This document shows, one piece after another, positions 1-11,250 of a stretch of 64,000 nucleotides of DNA. Positions within the stretch are counted from its first letter, which is position 1. Each line of letters starts with the position of its first letter. The translations under genes and the position numbers were made by a program. The DNA comes from Wolfiporia cocos. Taxonomy: Eukaryota; Basidiomycota; Agaricomycetes; Polyporales; Phaeolaceae. The stretch covers positions 248,001-312,000 of the forward strand of contig JACCLO010000002.1 in NCBI GenBank assembly GCA_029448655.1, written 5' to 3'. The notes under the pieces are model-generated. The model searched no databases. It was not told the origin of the DNA and was given only the letters and a program-made list of their open reading frames with translations.

Positions 1-1
1 C

Positions 2-700
2 TTCGGAGCCATCGAAGAGGTACAGAAGGCGCGGAAGAAAATCCTGGACGTAACCCAGGACAGGAAGGACATCGATGATTATATCACCGAGTTCAACAAC
101 TTGGCCGGGAAGGCCCAGTACGATCGATACAGCGTGGACGGAAACGCGTTGCTCATAACCCTCTTCGAGAAAGGGTTACCCGAACATACGACCCGATACA
201 TCATCGGCGTTTGGCCGCTACCAGCGACCATTGATGAATGGCAGTCCGCTGCCTCGTACTATGAAAATACGTACAAGATATTCTTGAAACGGGATAAATC
301 GTTTGTCAAGAAAAAAGCTTGGCAAGCCTCGAACCAGAACAATGGACGCACTAGTGCTCCACAGACAACCGCACCGAAAGATCCGAATGCGATGGATGTA
401 GATCGAGTGACCACCCAGGAAAGGGACGATCACATCAAGAAGGGAAAGTGTTTCACCTGTCATCAGCCAGGGCATATGTCGTGAGACTGCCCGAAGAGGC
501 CAAGAAAGCCAGCCCGCCCTAGGCGGACCACTCGGAAAACAGAAGAAGAAGAAGCCGAGCAAGAAGCTCGCACTGAAGAAGTCTCTGAGGAAGAGACTGA
601 ATACATCACCGCAAACAGAGCGGTCACGGCAATTAGGGCCCTGAAAGCCAAGAACCCCGAGCTCCTAGCACAGCTCGTAGAAGAACAGGATTTTGCCTAA
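2..700 (+). pseudogene. Gag, C-terminal part with broken CCHC zinc knuckle (copy 1)
   Basis: This is the 3' part of the capsid/nucleocapsid gene; the first codon in frame is at position 2. The retrotransposon Gag domain is followed by a CCHC knuckle reading CFTCHQPGHMS, then a stop at 482-484 where copy 2 has arginine (CGA) and goes on RDCP. The natural stop is TAA at 698-700. Everything after 484, including the last knuckle cysteine and an acidic tail, is lost unless the stop is read through. Pol lies in the -1 frame downstream. The call rests on the knuckle and on colinearity with copy 2. Confidence 0.88.
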
Positions 701-3700
701 GAGGGAAGCCCACGGTCTTACCCTCCGAGAAAGCAGCGCATGTAATTACCTCGTTCGAGAAGAATTGATCCCTCTTCATCCCGGTAATCATGACGCTGGC
801 AAAACCCGTGAAGTGCAATGCACTAATCGACTCAGGAGCAATGTCGAACCTGATCCACAGCAGAGTGGTAGAAAAATACAAGGTGCCCACGCAACCCTTG
901 AAGAACCCGATCATCGTCAAAAATGTTGACGGAACAGAAAACAAAGATGGGCGAATAGACCAAGAAGCTACCATACTACTACGATATCCGAAGACCCAGA
1001 AAACGCGAAAAGTCCGATTCCTGGTAGGATCAATCAGAACGGAAAATATGATTCTAGGGTACGGATGGCTGAAAGACAAAAACCCCACAATCGACTGGAA
1101 GGACCAAACAGTCGATGTACGATCAATACTAGGGGCAGAAGAAAAGAAACAGGGAGCCATGATCCGAATGGATACGGTGGAGATGGTAGTTGCCCCAGAA
1201 GGGAAAATTCCAACAAGGGGGACCCAAGAAGCTGCAGGGTACGACCTTTACGCCGCAGAAGAAACCGAGATTCCCGCCGGAGGATGGAAACTCGTCTCCA
1301 CAGGAGTAAAAATGAAGATCCCGAAGGGATCGTATGGAAGGTTGGCCGGACGATCGGGCAACACCCTCAGACACGGATTGGTAGTACAAGCCGGAGTCAT
1401 AGACTCGGACTACCGAGGAGACGTCGGAGCCATCGTCTTCAACTACTCAGACAAGGCACATAGAATTATTCCGGGCATGCGAATAGCCCAGATAATTTTC
1501 GAACGACACCTCACCTCCGACATCTTAGAGGTCGAAGACCTAGATGAAACAGAACGAGGGGAGAAAGGGTTCGGATCCACGGACCAGCCAGAAGAAACAG
1601 CGCAGCGGCTCTATACTCCCGAGGAGTACGAAGCGATCCGACGCTTCGCAAAAGATAACCCTAGGATCATAGGAAAGAAAGGGGAGGCACGAAAGAAGTT
1701 CCGAACAAAGATACAGATCATCAACGCTGTCAGGAAAGCGCTGACGAAATCCCAGGAATTCGCGCAGAAAACCCCCGAACCAGAACGAACGATTGAGGAG
1801 ATGGTCCCGAAACACCTACTGGACTTCGCCAAGGTGTTCAGCAAGGAGTCTGCAGCAGCGTTCCCCCCGTCGAGACCATGGGACCACGTGATTGAATTAA
1901 AACCCGATTTTGTGCCGAAAGACTGCAAAGTCTATGCACTCTCGCCTAAAGAGCAACAGGCGCTGGACGAATTCCTAAAAGAAAATTTGGCCAAGGGATT
2001 CATAGTCCCTTCAAAATCCCCGATGGCGTCACCATTCTTTTTCGCTCCAAAGAAAGACAGCGGCCTACGACCCTGTCAAGATTATCGATATCTGAACGAA
2101 GGGACGATAAAGAACGTCTATCCCTTGCCACTGATCTCAGAGCTCCTGGAAAAGCTAAAAGGAGCAAAGATCTTCACAAAAATGGACCTTAGAGCGGGAT
2201 ACAACAACGTGCGGATCAAGAAGGGGGACGAATGGAAAGCAGCCTTCAAAACAAACCGAGGCTTGTACGAGCCCACGGTTATGTTTTTCGGACTGTGCAA
2301 CGCACCCGGGACCTTTCAGGCAATGATGAACGAAATCCTGAAAGAAGAAATCCTCAAAGGATGGGTGCTTGTTTATATGGACGACATCCTCGTTTTCTCA
2401 GAAGATGAGAAAACACACAAAGAACGGGAACAGCGGATCCTTCAGAAATTAGTGAACAACCACCTCTTTGTGAAACCCGAGAAATGCGCTTTCGGCGTCG
2501 ACCGAGTTGAGTTCCTAGGGCTGGTCATCACCCCAGGGAACATCCAGATGGACCCAGCGAAACTCAACGGGATTAAAGAATGGCCGACTCCCCGAAATCT
2601 CAAGGAAGTCAGATCCTTCCTAGGGTTTGCGAACTTCTATCGAAAATTCATTGACCACTACTCAACGCACGCACGACCCCTGGTAGACATCACAAAAATG
2701 GTCACGGGAACGGGGATCCAGTGGATGGACAAAGAACAGAGAGCGTTCGACTTCATGAAGCAGGCATTCACGACGGCGCCCGCGCTAGACAAGGAAAAAC
2801 CATTCATCCTCGAAACAGATGCATCTCAGTTCGCCACAGGAGCAGTGCTGAAACAAACAGACGAAACAGGGCGCGAACGGCCAGTGGGATATCTCTCACA
2901 ATCCCTGACATCGACAGAACGGAACTACGAAATCTACGATCGCGAACTACTCGGAATAGTCCGAGCATTAGAAGAATGGCGGCACCTATTGGAAGGAGCA
3001 CCGCATCGGATCTTGATCCGAAGTGATCATCAGAATCTGACGTACTGGAGAAGCGCACAGCGCCTAAATCGGCGACAAGCGAGATGGCATCTATTCCTTT
3101 CACAATTCGACCTGAAATTGCAGCACGTCCCCGGAAGGAAACTAGTCATGGCCGACACGCTTTCCAGGTTGTACCACCTGGACGAAAGCAACGAGGACAA
3201 CGAGGGAATCACCATGATTTCAGACGAACTCGTCGTCCATGCAATCCAGATCCCGATCATTGATCGAATCAAGAACACCAACGATCGAGATGAATCTGCG
3301 GAACAGGTGATCCGTGCTCTAGGGGGCACAGGCGAATTCCCCGCGAGAACCACCGCAGATGAATGGCAACAAACGGATGGAATACTGCTCTACAGGGGCA
3401 GGATGTACATGCCAAAAGACGAGGACCTTTGACGGGACGTCATCTCAAAATACCACGACACGATCCCGGCCGGACACCCTGGGATCTGGGGTACAACAGT
3501 ACAGGTTACAACCCACTTTTGGTGGCCTGACATGAGAACAATGATAGCGGAATACGTCCGGGGCTGTGCAATCTGTCAACAGATGAAACCTGATAGGAAT
3601 CCGCTAAAACCCCCTTTGCAACCAATACCGACACGGGAAGACGCCCTCCCCTTCTCACAGTGCTCGGTCGATTTTGTCACCGACCTGCCAAGAGTCGGAA

Positions 3701-4727
3701 AGTATGACTCCATGATGGTAATTGTCGACCATGGCCTATCCAAGGCCATCTCTCTCACCCCATGCGACAAAACAATCACGAGCGAAGGGGCCGCAGAAAT
3801 ATTCCATCGAAAGATATATTCACAATACGGCATCCCCCGAAAAATCATCTCGGACAGGGGACCACAATTCGCATCAAAATTATTCAGGGAATTATGCAAG
3901 CTGCAGGGAATGGAGTCAGCGATGAGTACAGCATACCATCCCCAGACAGACGGACAAACAGAAAGGATGAACCAACAGATCGAAGTATACCTTCATATCT
4001 ATTGCATGAACGACCCTTTCCAATGGGTACAACGACTGCCTGACGTCGAATTTGCGCACAACACCAGACGAACCGAAAACCGGCCAGCGCCACTTGAAAT
4101 AATCCTAGGATACGTCCCGAGAGGATTCCCAGACTATGACCGAGTAGGGAACGTCCCGGCAGCTGTTGACAGGATCAAGAAGATCAAAGAGGCGCGAAAA
4201 ATGGCATTCATCGCGCATGAATTAGCCCAGAAAAGAATGGCAGGGCGGTTCCTCAGAGAACTGCCGAAGTTTGAGAAAGGGGATAAGGTCTGGCTCGACG
4301 CCAAGAACCTAACGATCCCCTATGAATCGAACAAACTGGCACCAAAAAGAGAAGGACCCTTCACCATCACAGAAAAGATGGGACCCACGACATACCGGCT
4401 GCAGTTACCGGCGAATTGGAAAATTCATCCGGTCTTCCACGCTGCCTTACTAAAACCCTTCAAAGGAACAGGGGTACACGGACCCAATTACCTACGGCCG
4501 CCACCTGATATCATCAAGGGACAAGAAGAATACGAAGTCGAAGCCATCTTGGCTGACAGATGGCAAAGAAGGAAGCATCAATACTTCGTCAAGTGGAAAG
4601 GCTATGCCACGGCCGACAACTCATGGGAAGACGAGGCGAACTTGGAGCATTCCAAGGAGTTGATAAAAAGCTACCACAGAACGCGAGTCAGAACAACCCC
4701 GACACTCGAAAGGCAAACAGTAATAGT

Positions 4728-6341
4728 ATGTCGACGACTCGCCACCAGCTTCCCCGACGCACCGCAACCCCCGACGACGCAGGCCATCGAGAAGGACGAC
4801 CAAGAGCTACGCCTCCACGGAGGCACTCTCCTCAGCACCTACAGATTAGACACGCCCTCCTCTGGTACAGGGCCGAGGGACCTTTTGCTGGCCGAGTCGA
4901 TGGCTGGACGGCCCTCTTCGACATCGCACAGGACCTCACCCACGTTTACAGCTCGTACCAGAACATCACCGAGGACCTCGTCCGAATGGAGGGGCAGATC
5001 AGAGCGCAGAGAGAGGGACTCGAGCTACTCACCGACAGACTTATCGACCGATTGGCCGCCACTACGACGGCCCGACTACGACACGCGCTCAACGACTTCG
5101 AGGATTGCAAGCACATTGCTTGACACAGACTCACTGTCTGTGCGACCCCTGGGCTCAGGGGGATCCATACAGGCCTACAACAAGGCTATAAGGCACCGCG
5201 CCAGCGCTGAACGCAGAGGCTCATGCACGCATGTCGTACGTCGAGATAGTGGCGGCGGCTCACAGTCAAGTCAGACTAGATACGGGCCCCGGGCCAGTAA
5301 GTCACACAGCTATAAGCGAGTAAGGGTGATACACCATTGTCGAGAATCTAAGAGATGGGGTATTAACCCACATCTCGTCGTATTATATACATGCTTGTAT
5401 CTACTACCGAGACCGCCCTAAAGATGTGGCCTGTGCGCCGTATCTACTGGGTCATGTGCTAGGTAACGAGGCATGTAACAATGTGACCATTAGTGACGGT
5501 ACCTGAGGCGCGCGCTACCCTACAGTGCTAACCATGGCGACCAGGTGACCTGCAATATCTGGGAGACGCCGGAGGTGGCTACAGCGCAGAGGCGCGGCGT
5601 ACGCCTAGCGCCGCGCGTGCGTCCTATAGCGAGGGAGTACAAACCTGCATAGAGAAAGTTTGTGACATTGCTCCCGACCAACCCGAATACGTACCACGAC
5701 CCACCTGCTTTTTCACCACCAACGAACGATGCCGAGTTGCAGAGCCGTTTAATTTTATGGAACGCGATTGGGTACTATTTCCGCTGCCTACCGAGACTCA
5801 GAGGGCCCGCCGAACAGGAGTTAGAGACCCGGTGCCACGTATTCCTGGTGTGGGAAGCGACAGGCGACGTGAACCACCAGCACGCCAGGAGAGCCCTAGG
5901 GCTACCCCAGCGAGACAGCGAAGAGCGAATAGCACGCCGCCTATTCGACGATCTCCTTCGGTGCAGAGTATTACCCGCGAGGAGTTTGAGCGAGGTGCGA
6001 GGGAGCACGAACGAGACACCGCCCCCCTACCTACATGGGCTGCACGAAACCTCCACCGAGCTGCACACCACTGGAGGTACCAACATAACGAATACCTCCG
6101 CGATATCCCTTCCCTGCGGGTACCAGCGAGGCCCTCACCCGAGCAGCCGTGTCGACAATGTGGTTCCGCTAACCACTGGATCCTCGACTGCCCCGATTAT
6201 ATTTGCAGAGCTTGTGGGCTCAATCAACCAGGTCATCGACAGAATGAATGCCGCCAACACTTCGTATGGCGAACTCCTACGACCCCGTCCCTCAGCGGGA
6301 ACGGCGACATCTACAACGAACAGGACGCCGAGGCACTCTGA
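4728..6341 (+). pseudogene. ORF3, coiled-coil protein with two zinc knuckles overlapping the Pol tail (copy 1)
   Basis: This second frame starts at ATG 4728 and runs to 5120. After the solo LTR and one 5 bp duplication are removed it continues from 5673 to the TGA at 6339-6341, about 353 residues. A helical, Q/E/R-rich stretch (QNITEDLVRMEGQIRAQREG) looks like a coiled coil. A basic, proline-rich middle follows. Two cysteine clusters lie near the C-terminus: CRQCGSANHWILDC (CX2CX4HX4C) and CRACGLNQPGHRQNEC (CX2CX6HX4C). This suggests a nucleic-acid-binding, nucleocapsid-like protein encoded where other retroelements may carry env. It overlaps the Pol extension in another frame over its whole length. 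A second copy is at 10447-11250. Function unknown. Confidence 0.7.
5121..5667 (-). mobile_element. Solo LTR inserted in Pol tail/ORF3
   Basis: A 547 bp TG...CA unit is flanked by the 5 bp duplication TTGCT (5116-5120 and 5668-5672). The uninterrupted site is seen in the reversed copy near 11070. It has a terminal stem-loop (CACAGAC/GTCTGTG, 5124-5142), a TATA-like tract near 5380-5390 and a stem-loop at 5352-5376. It belongs to the TGACACA...TGTGACA LTR family that is scattered through the window. Orientation is inferred from the family pattern. Confidence 0.92.
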
Positions 6342-6395
6342 AGAGGGGAACTTGGAAAATTCATCGAGGCCGACGAATGCCTAGGGAGGGGCTGA

Positions 6396-7102
6396 TGTTA
6401 CGGTTATTTTGATTTTTTGAATATCAACAGAACTCACCACTGGGCGAATACGATACAGGGACTTGTTGCGCAACCAGCCCCCTGGCTACTCGTGATCTTA
6501 CTGGGCGCATCCCCAGTTGTACTAGTCTATAGGGCTCGTTTCATCTTTGGCAGATCCAACCCTGCCACCGTTTCATGTTCATCGTTTATTAGCTGATAGA
6601 TGGCGTTCAACCGCCATCATTCCTATCTATCGTCTCAGATATATCACTCCATACTTATCAGACGTTTGGGACTATAGCGTAGATAGTATCCGTGGCATCT
6701 GGGACAGACTTGACCCCTGAAACCTAGCGTAGTATAAAAACTCATGTACTTACCGTCAAGGCTCTTCAGCTCGACCTTGTTGTATAAACAAGAAGTCTTA
6801 TACTCGTTCTCAAACGTAGGAAACTACGCTCAGTATTTCTCACTCGAGCAATCGAACGACTAAGTCCTCGAAGTGCACACTGACTTCTTGGACTTAGGCG
6901 AGTCTTATATTCTATTCGACTCGCACCCGAACAGATTATATCCTCTAATGCGTATTGGATATTAATCGATCTCCTAAGGACTTCACTTAGGACCCAAAGG
7001 CATCTAACGAGTATTTGCCTTGCATACGGCGACGTGCCTACGTGCAGAAGAACGATCTATATTCGCGACTCGAATATACAAACGGGTATTCGACCCGTAA
7101 CA
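6396..7102 (+). repeat. 3' LTR of chromovirus copy 1
   Basis: 707 bp, starts TGTTACGG and ends CCCGTAACA. It is nearly identical to 56969-57676 and, inverted, to 9611-10320. It directly follows a purine-rich tract (AGGGAGGGGCTGA) that would be the second-strand primer. Weak TATA-like tracts such as CGTAGTATAAAAAC occur near 6730. Confidence 0.95.
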
Positions 7103-7117
7103 GATTCAGGGAGTTTG

Positions 7118-8359
7118 TGTTACGGTTATTTTGATTTTTTGAATATCGACAGAACTCACCATTGGGCAAATACGATACAGGGACTTGTTGCGCAACCAAC
7201 CTCCTGGCTACTCGTGACTCTACTGGGCGTATCCCCAGATGTATTAGCACATAGGGCGCGTTTCACGTTTGGCAGATCCAACTCTGCCCCGTTTCACATT
7301 TATCATTTATTAGCTGACAGATGGCGTTCAACCGCCATCAACATTTCTATCTATCGTTTCAGACAAATCACTACATACTTATCAAACGTTTCATACTATA
7401 GCGTAGATAGTATCGGTGACATCTGGGACAGACTTGACCTCAAAAACCCCGCGTAGTATATAAACTCATGTACTTACTGTCGAGGCCCTTCAGCTCGACC
7501 TTGTTGTACAAACAAGAAGTCTTATACTCGTTCTCAAATGTAGGAAACTATGCTCAGTATTTCTCACTTGAGCAACCGAACGACTAAGTCCTCGAAGTGC
7601 ACACTGACTTCTCAGACTTAGGCGGGTCTTATATTCTATTTGACTCGCACCCGAACAGATTATATCCTCTAATGCGTATTGGATATTACTGTCACAAGAA
7701 AGTACGTTACCACTTCATTCCTTATTAACATGGTCTATTCCCCTACAATACGAGTCCAAGGGTCCTCATATAAAGCCCTTAAAGGCGTAAGCCATGCGGC
7801 ACGCCCATTACTGGATGCGTCCGACTTGTGTATCACGTCCTGAAGAGTAGGTCACGTGATCACGATGCGTAGGCAGGTGACCGTGTAGCGGCACCTGACC
7901 TTACAATCACGACACCGCGTCAAAGCACCTCCTTAACCCGGGCCGCTGACGCCTTGTCAATGACAGATCGGCGCTGCCATTACTGGCCAGCCGCTTACTA
8001 ATGTTACGACGGTCTCATGCAACGCCGCTAGGGCTGCGCACAGACCTTTACGTTAGGGCAGGTAGTTACTGTGTAGTTACCTGAGCCCTCATGTATATAT
8101 AGTAGCAATCTGAGGTCTTAACACCTCAGACCTAATATTCTCATCGTACGGGCTTAGGCCCTCTTGGTGATACCTCCCCACTGAGTGCCCGCTCTGCCTC
8201 GACTTCGACGTCCAACATCGACACCTCGTCTGAGGGCTGCTATTATACCACGCACTTGAGTTCTCCCTCGGCTATGCCAAGTCATAGGCTACGCCTGGGA
8301 GTTTAGGAGCACAGCTGGTCGGTCCCATCTTGTGATAATTACACGATCTCCTAGGAACT
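7118..8359 (+). repeat. Second, truncated chromovirus LTR, split by a solo LTR
   Basis: From 7118 (TGTTACGG) to 7689 the sequence repeats 6396 onward. It is interrupted by a solo LTR (7690-8337), resumes for about 20 bases (8338-8359, CGATCTCCTAGG), and is cut again by another LTR at 8360. The missing 3' end was not found nearby. Only 15 bp separate it from the previous LTR. Confidence 0.85.
7690..8337 (+). mobile_element. Solo LTR (648 bp)
   Basis: It starts TGTCACAAG and ends CTTGTGATA, so the usual final CA has become TA. The duplication ATTAC is at 7685-7689 and 8338-8342. CATGTATATATAG near 8090 is followed by a perfect 8 bp stem (TCTGAGGT/ACCTCAGA, 8109-8130). It is inserted in the truncated chromovirus LTR. 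Confidence 0.9.
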
Positions 8360-8753
8360 TGTCACAAGATTTTCCTAGGATCAATACTATTTTCCCATAT
8401 TTCTACGAATTTATCTACGGTTTATACGTCTAACTGGTGCTTAACTGGCTGGTAACTATTCGTTACATACAAGCCGAATGATGGCCGTGTTATCTCCCGT
8501 AACAACGGTATCTAATCACGGTAGTTCCCGTGATAAGTCACATGTCTATTCTTGCAGCCAATCGGACATCTCGTCCGTGAAATGTCATATCCATTAGATC
8601 AGCGGACTGGCGTTTGGTCACGCCTCCAACTGACTAATGATTGCGCATTATACGCCATTCGCGCGGCCTACGCCGCACATCTATATCCCGGTTTTGATCG
8701 GCATATGTATTTACGGTGTATTACTAATACTTAGGTCTCCGAGGACTTGCCTC
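8360..8753 (+). repeat. LTR fragment, inverted relative to 9179-9610
   Basis: It starts TGTCACAAGATTTTCC. The part from about 8535 to 8753 is the reverse complement of about 9419-9612, so two LTRs of one family face each other. The fragment breaks off at 8753 where sequence shared with 9419-9440 ends. Confidence 0.75.
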
Positions 8754-9178
8754 AGTGTTAAAACCAAACCCATGCCCTGAGGGACTTAGAGGGCGCCAAG
8801 GCCAGAACTCTATCATTCTGGAGCCGTATCGGCAGCGGTTCTAGGCAGGGTCACTCGGACCCACCCCAGTTCTATACATAGAGCTGCCCCTGTAACGCCT
8901 GGGGATAGGCTAGAAGATCGCCAGCGATCCAGGGTGGCACGTGCCCCATTATCTCCAGTTCTCAACTCTCGACAAGGCCCTTTGCAGGTGCCAAGTCCGT
9001 CCCTTAACCCTGGGTTCAGGTATAGTGCCCAAAGGCTGCCCAAAGGCGATCCCCCAGAGCCCACCCCGCTGCCTGATGGTGAGCAGGGGGCACTGACGAC
9101 GACGAAAAGCCCCTATGAAGAAAAAATCCCAGACCCCCCTTTTCAGGCAGGGCGAGGGCGGAAGGAGATTCTATTCAT
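8754..9178 (-). repeat. Fragment of non-coding LTR-element interior
   Basis: No gene is seen. The stretch shares blocks such as CCCTTAACCCTGGG (9001-9014) and GTATAGTGCCC with the right end of the 44599-52370 element (51251-51264 and 51301), and it directly abuts an LTR at 9179. It is read as the leftover interior of a related element. Confidence 0.6.
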
Positions 9179-9610
9179 ATGACACAAGACTACTCACTTA
9201 CGGAATAAGCTTGAGGGTTTGCTGGTTAGGCGGTAGCTTTGAGGTTGTCGAGTAGACAAGAACTTATAAGCAGAGTAGAGCAGGGCGCGATGAGTTGTTA
9301 ACTCGAAGTGCAGATGCAATGAATAGAATCTGAGGTGTTAACGCTCAGATATCGAAGTATATATACATGTTATATAAGACCCCTAACAGTCTTATTACCT
9401 AATCTAATTACCCCAATCCGTACAGGCAAGTCCTCGGAGACCTAAGTAATTAGTAATACACCGTAAATACATATGCCGATCAAAACCGGGATATAGGTGT
9501 GCGGCGTAGGCCGCGCGAATGGCGTATAATGCGCAATCATTAGTCAGTTGGAGGCGTGACCAAACGCCAGTCCGCTGATCTAATGGATATGACATTTCAC
9601 GGACAAGATG
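9179..9610 (-). repeat. LTR fragment interrupted by the reversed chromovirus
   Basis: It begins TGACACAAGAC next to element interior and contains TATATATACATG near 9358. A stem-loop ATCTGAG/CTCAGAT lies at 9328-9350. It stops at 9610 where the reversed chromovirus LTR begins. The uninterrupted sequence around that point is preserved, inverted, near 8565-8590. Confidence 0.75.
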
Positions 9611-10320
9611 TGTTACGGGTCGAATACCCGTTCGTATATTCGAGTCGCGAATATAGATCGTTCTTCTGCACGTAGGCACGTCGCCGTATGCAAGGCAAAT
9701 ACTTGTTAGATGCCTTCAGGTCCTAAGTGAAGTCCTTAGGAGATCGATTAATATCCAATACGCGTTAGAGGATAGAGTCTGTTCAAGTGCGAGTCTGATA
9801 GAATATAAGACTCGCCTAAGTCCAAGAAGTCAGTGTGCACTTCGAGGACTTAGTCGTTCGATTGCTCGAGTGAGAAATACTGAGCGTAGTTTCCTACATT
9901 TGAGAACGAGTATAAGACTTCTTGTTTGTACAACAAGGTCGAGCTGAAGAGCTTCGACAATAAGTACATGAGCTTTTATACTACGCTAAGTTTCAGGGGT
10001 CAAGTTCGTCCCAGATGTCACCGCTACTATCTACGCTATAGTACTAAACGTTTGATAAGTATGTAGTGATATGTCTGAAACGATAGATAGAAATGATGAT
10101 GGCGGTTGAACGGCATCTGTCAGCTAACGAATGATAAACATGAAACGGGGACAGAGTTGGATCTGTCAAAAGTGAAACACGCCCTACATGCTAATACAAC
10201 TGGGGATACGCCCAGTAGAGTCACGAGTAGCCAGGGGGTTGGTTGCGCAACAAGTCCCTGTATTGTATTCGCCTGGTGGTGAGTTCTGTCGATATTCGAA
10301 AAATTAAAATAACCGTAACA
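9611..10320 (-). repeat. 3' LTR of reversed chromovirus fragment
   Basis: 710 bp, the reverse complement of the 6396-7102 LTR, with TGTTACGGG...CCGTAACA ends. It is followed on its upstream side (10321-10333) by the same purine tract seen at 6383-6395. Confidence 0.93.
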
Positions 10321-10331
10321 TCAGCCCCTCC

Positions 10332-11244
10332 CTAGGCATTTGTCGGCCTCAACGGATCCTCCAAGTTCCCCTCCTCAAAGTGCCTCGGCATCCTGCTCGT
10401 TGTAGATGTCACCATTCCCACTGAGGGACGGGGTCGTAGGAGTTCGCTATACGAAGTGTTGGCGGCATTCATTCTGTTGATGACCTGGTTGATTGAGCCC
10501 ACAAGCTCGGCAAATATAGTTGGGGCAGTCGAGAATCCAGTGGTTAGCGGAACCACATTGTTGACACGGATGCTCGGGTGAAGGTCTCGCTGGTACCCGT
10601 AGGGAAGGGATATCGCGGAGGTATTCGTTATGTGGGTACCTCCAGTGGTGTGCAGCTCGGTGAAGGTTCCGTGCTGCCCATGTGGGTAGGGAGGCGGTGT
10701 CTCGTTCGTGCTCCCTCGCACCTCGCTCAAACTCCTCGCGGGTAATACTCTGCACCGAAGGAGATCGTCGAATAGGCGGCGTGCTATTCGCTCTTCGCTG
10801 TCGCGCTGGGGTAGCCCTAGGGCTCGTCGGGCGTGCAGGTGGTTCACGTCTCCCGTCGCCTCCCATACCAGAAATACGTGTCGTCGGGTCTCTAACTCCT
10901 GTTTGGCGGGCTCTCTGAGTCTCGGTAGGCAGAGGAAATAATACTCGATTGCGTTCCATAAAATCAAATGGCCTTGCAACTCGGCGTCGTTCGTCGGTTG
11001 TGAAAAAGCAGGCGGGTCGTGGTACGTATTCGGGTCGGTCGGGAGCAACGTGCTCGCGATCCTCAAAGTCGTTGAGCGCGTGTCGTAGTCGGGCCGTCGT
11101 AGTGGCGGCCAATCGGTCGATAAGTCTGTCGGTGAGTAGCTTGAGTCCCTCTCTCTGCGCTCTGATCTGCCCCTCCATTCGGACGAGGTCCTCGGTGATG
11201 TTCTGGTACGAGCTGTAGACGTGGGTGAGATCCTGCGCGATGTC
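10332..11244 (-). pseudogene. Pol C-terminal extension frame, reversed truncated copy
   Basis: An open frame colinear with the Pol tail of copy 1, ending at the equivalent TAG. It is uninterrupted over the whole surviving segment and, by chance, even continues a further 30 codons into the adjoining LTR. The protein is rich in S, T, R and P with no recognised domain. The rest of pol is missing at 11244. Confidence 0.7.
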
Positions 11245-11250
11245 TGACAC
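10447..11250 (-). pseudogene. ORF3 zinc-knuckle protein, reversed truncated copy
   Basis: 267 codons, colinear with ORF3 at 4728-6341 but without a solo LTR insertion. Both cysteine clusters are intact (CQQCGSANHWILDC and CRACGLNQPGHQQNEC). A TAG in place of a tryptophan codon shortens the end by about 25 residues. The 5' end is cut off by the LTR at 11245. Together with the overlapping frame above it shows that both frames stay open in an independent copy. Confidence 0.72.

Larger units (their letters stand above)
790..6384 (+). pseudogene. pol: Pol polyprotein: PR-dUTPase-RT-RH-IN-chromodomain plus C-terminal extension (copy 1)
   Basis: Counting from the ATG at 790: aspartic protease ALIDSGA near residue 12; a complete trimeric dUTPase with motifs GYDLYA (about 150), GRLAGRSG (183), GVIDSDYRGD (202) and RGEKGFGSTD (256); reverse transcriptase YMDD (529); RNase H ETDAS (about 676); integrase with an HHCC zinc region, DFVTDL, SDRGPQFAS and a glutamate in TDGQTERMNQ; a GPF-type module; and a chromodomain reading YFVKWKGYATADNSWE. 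A TGA at 3430-3432 (CGA in copy 2) separates RNase H from integrase. The frame then runs to 5120, is interrupted by a solo LTR, and resumes at 5673 to a TAG at 6382-6384. This gives a tail of roughly 380 residues beyond the chromodomain. The TGA at 766-768, upstream of the ATG, is shared with copy 2. Confidence 0.93.
1..7102 (+). mobile_element. Ty3/gypsy chromovirus with dUTPase, copy 1 (5' part outside window)
   Basis: The order is Gag, aspartic protease, dUTPase, reverse transcriptase, RNase H, integrase, chromodomain, a C-terminal extension overlapped by a zinc-knuckle frame, then a purine-rich tract just before 6396 and a 3' LTR at 6396-7102. The chromodomain after the integrase puts it among the chromoviruses. 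The same element, with its 5' LTR, starts at 56969, and the two copies are colinear. This copy is broken by TGA codons at 482-484 and 3430-3432 and by a solo LTR at 5121-5667. The 5' LTR and target duplication lie outside the window. Confidence 0.95.

Noticed and set aside
8552..9679. Mirror-image small ORFs of 60 and 91 codons
   Set aside because: Both are readings of the same inverted LTR sequence, partly running into a chromovirus LTR.
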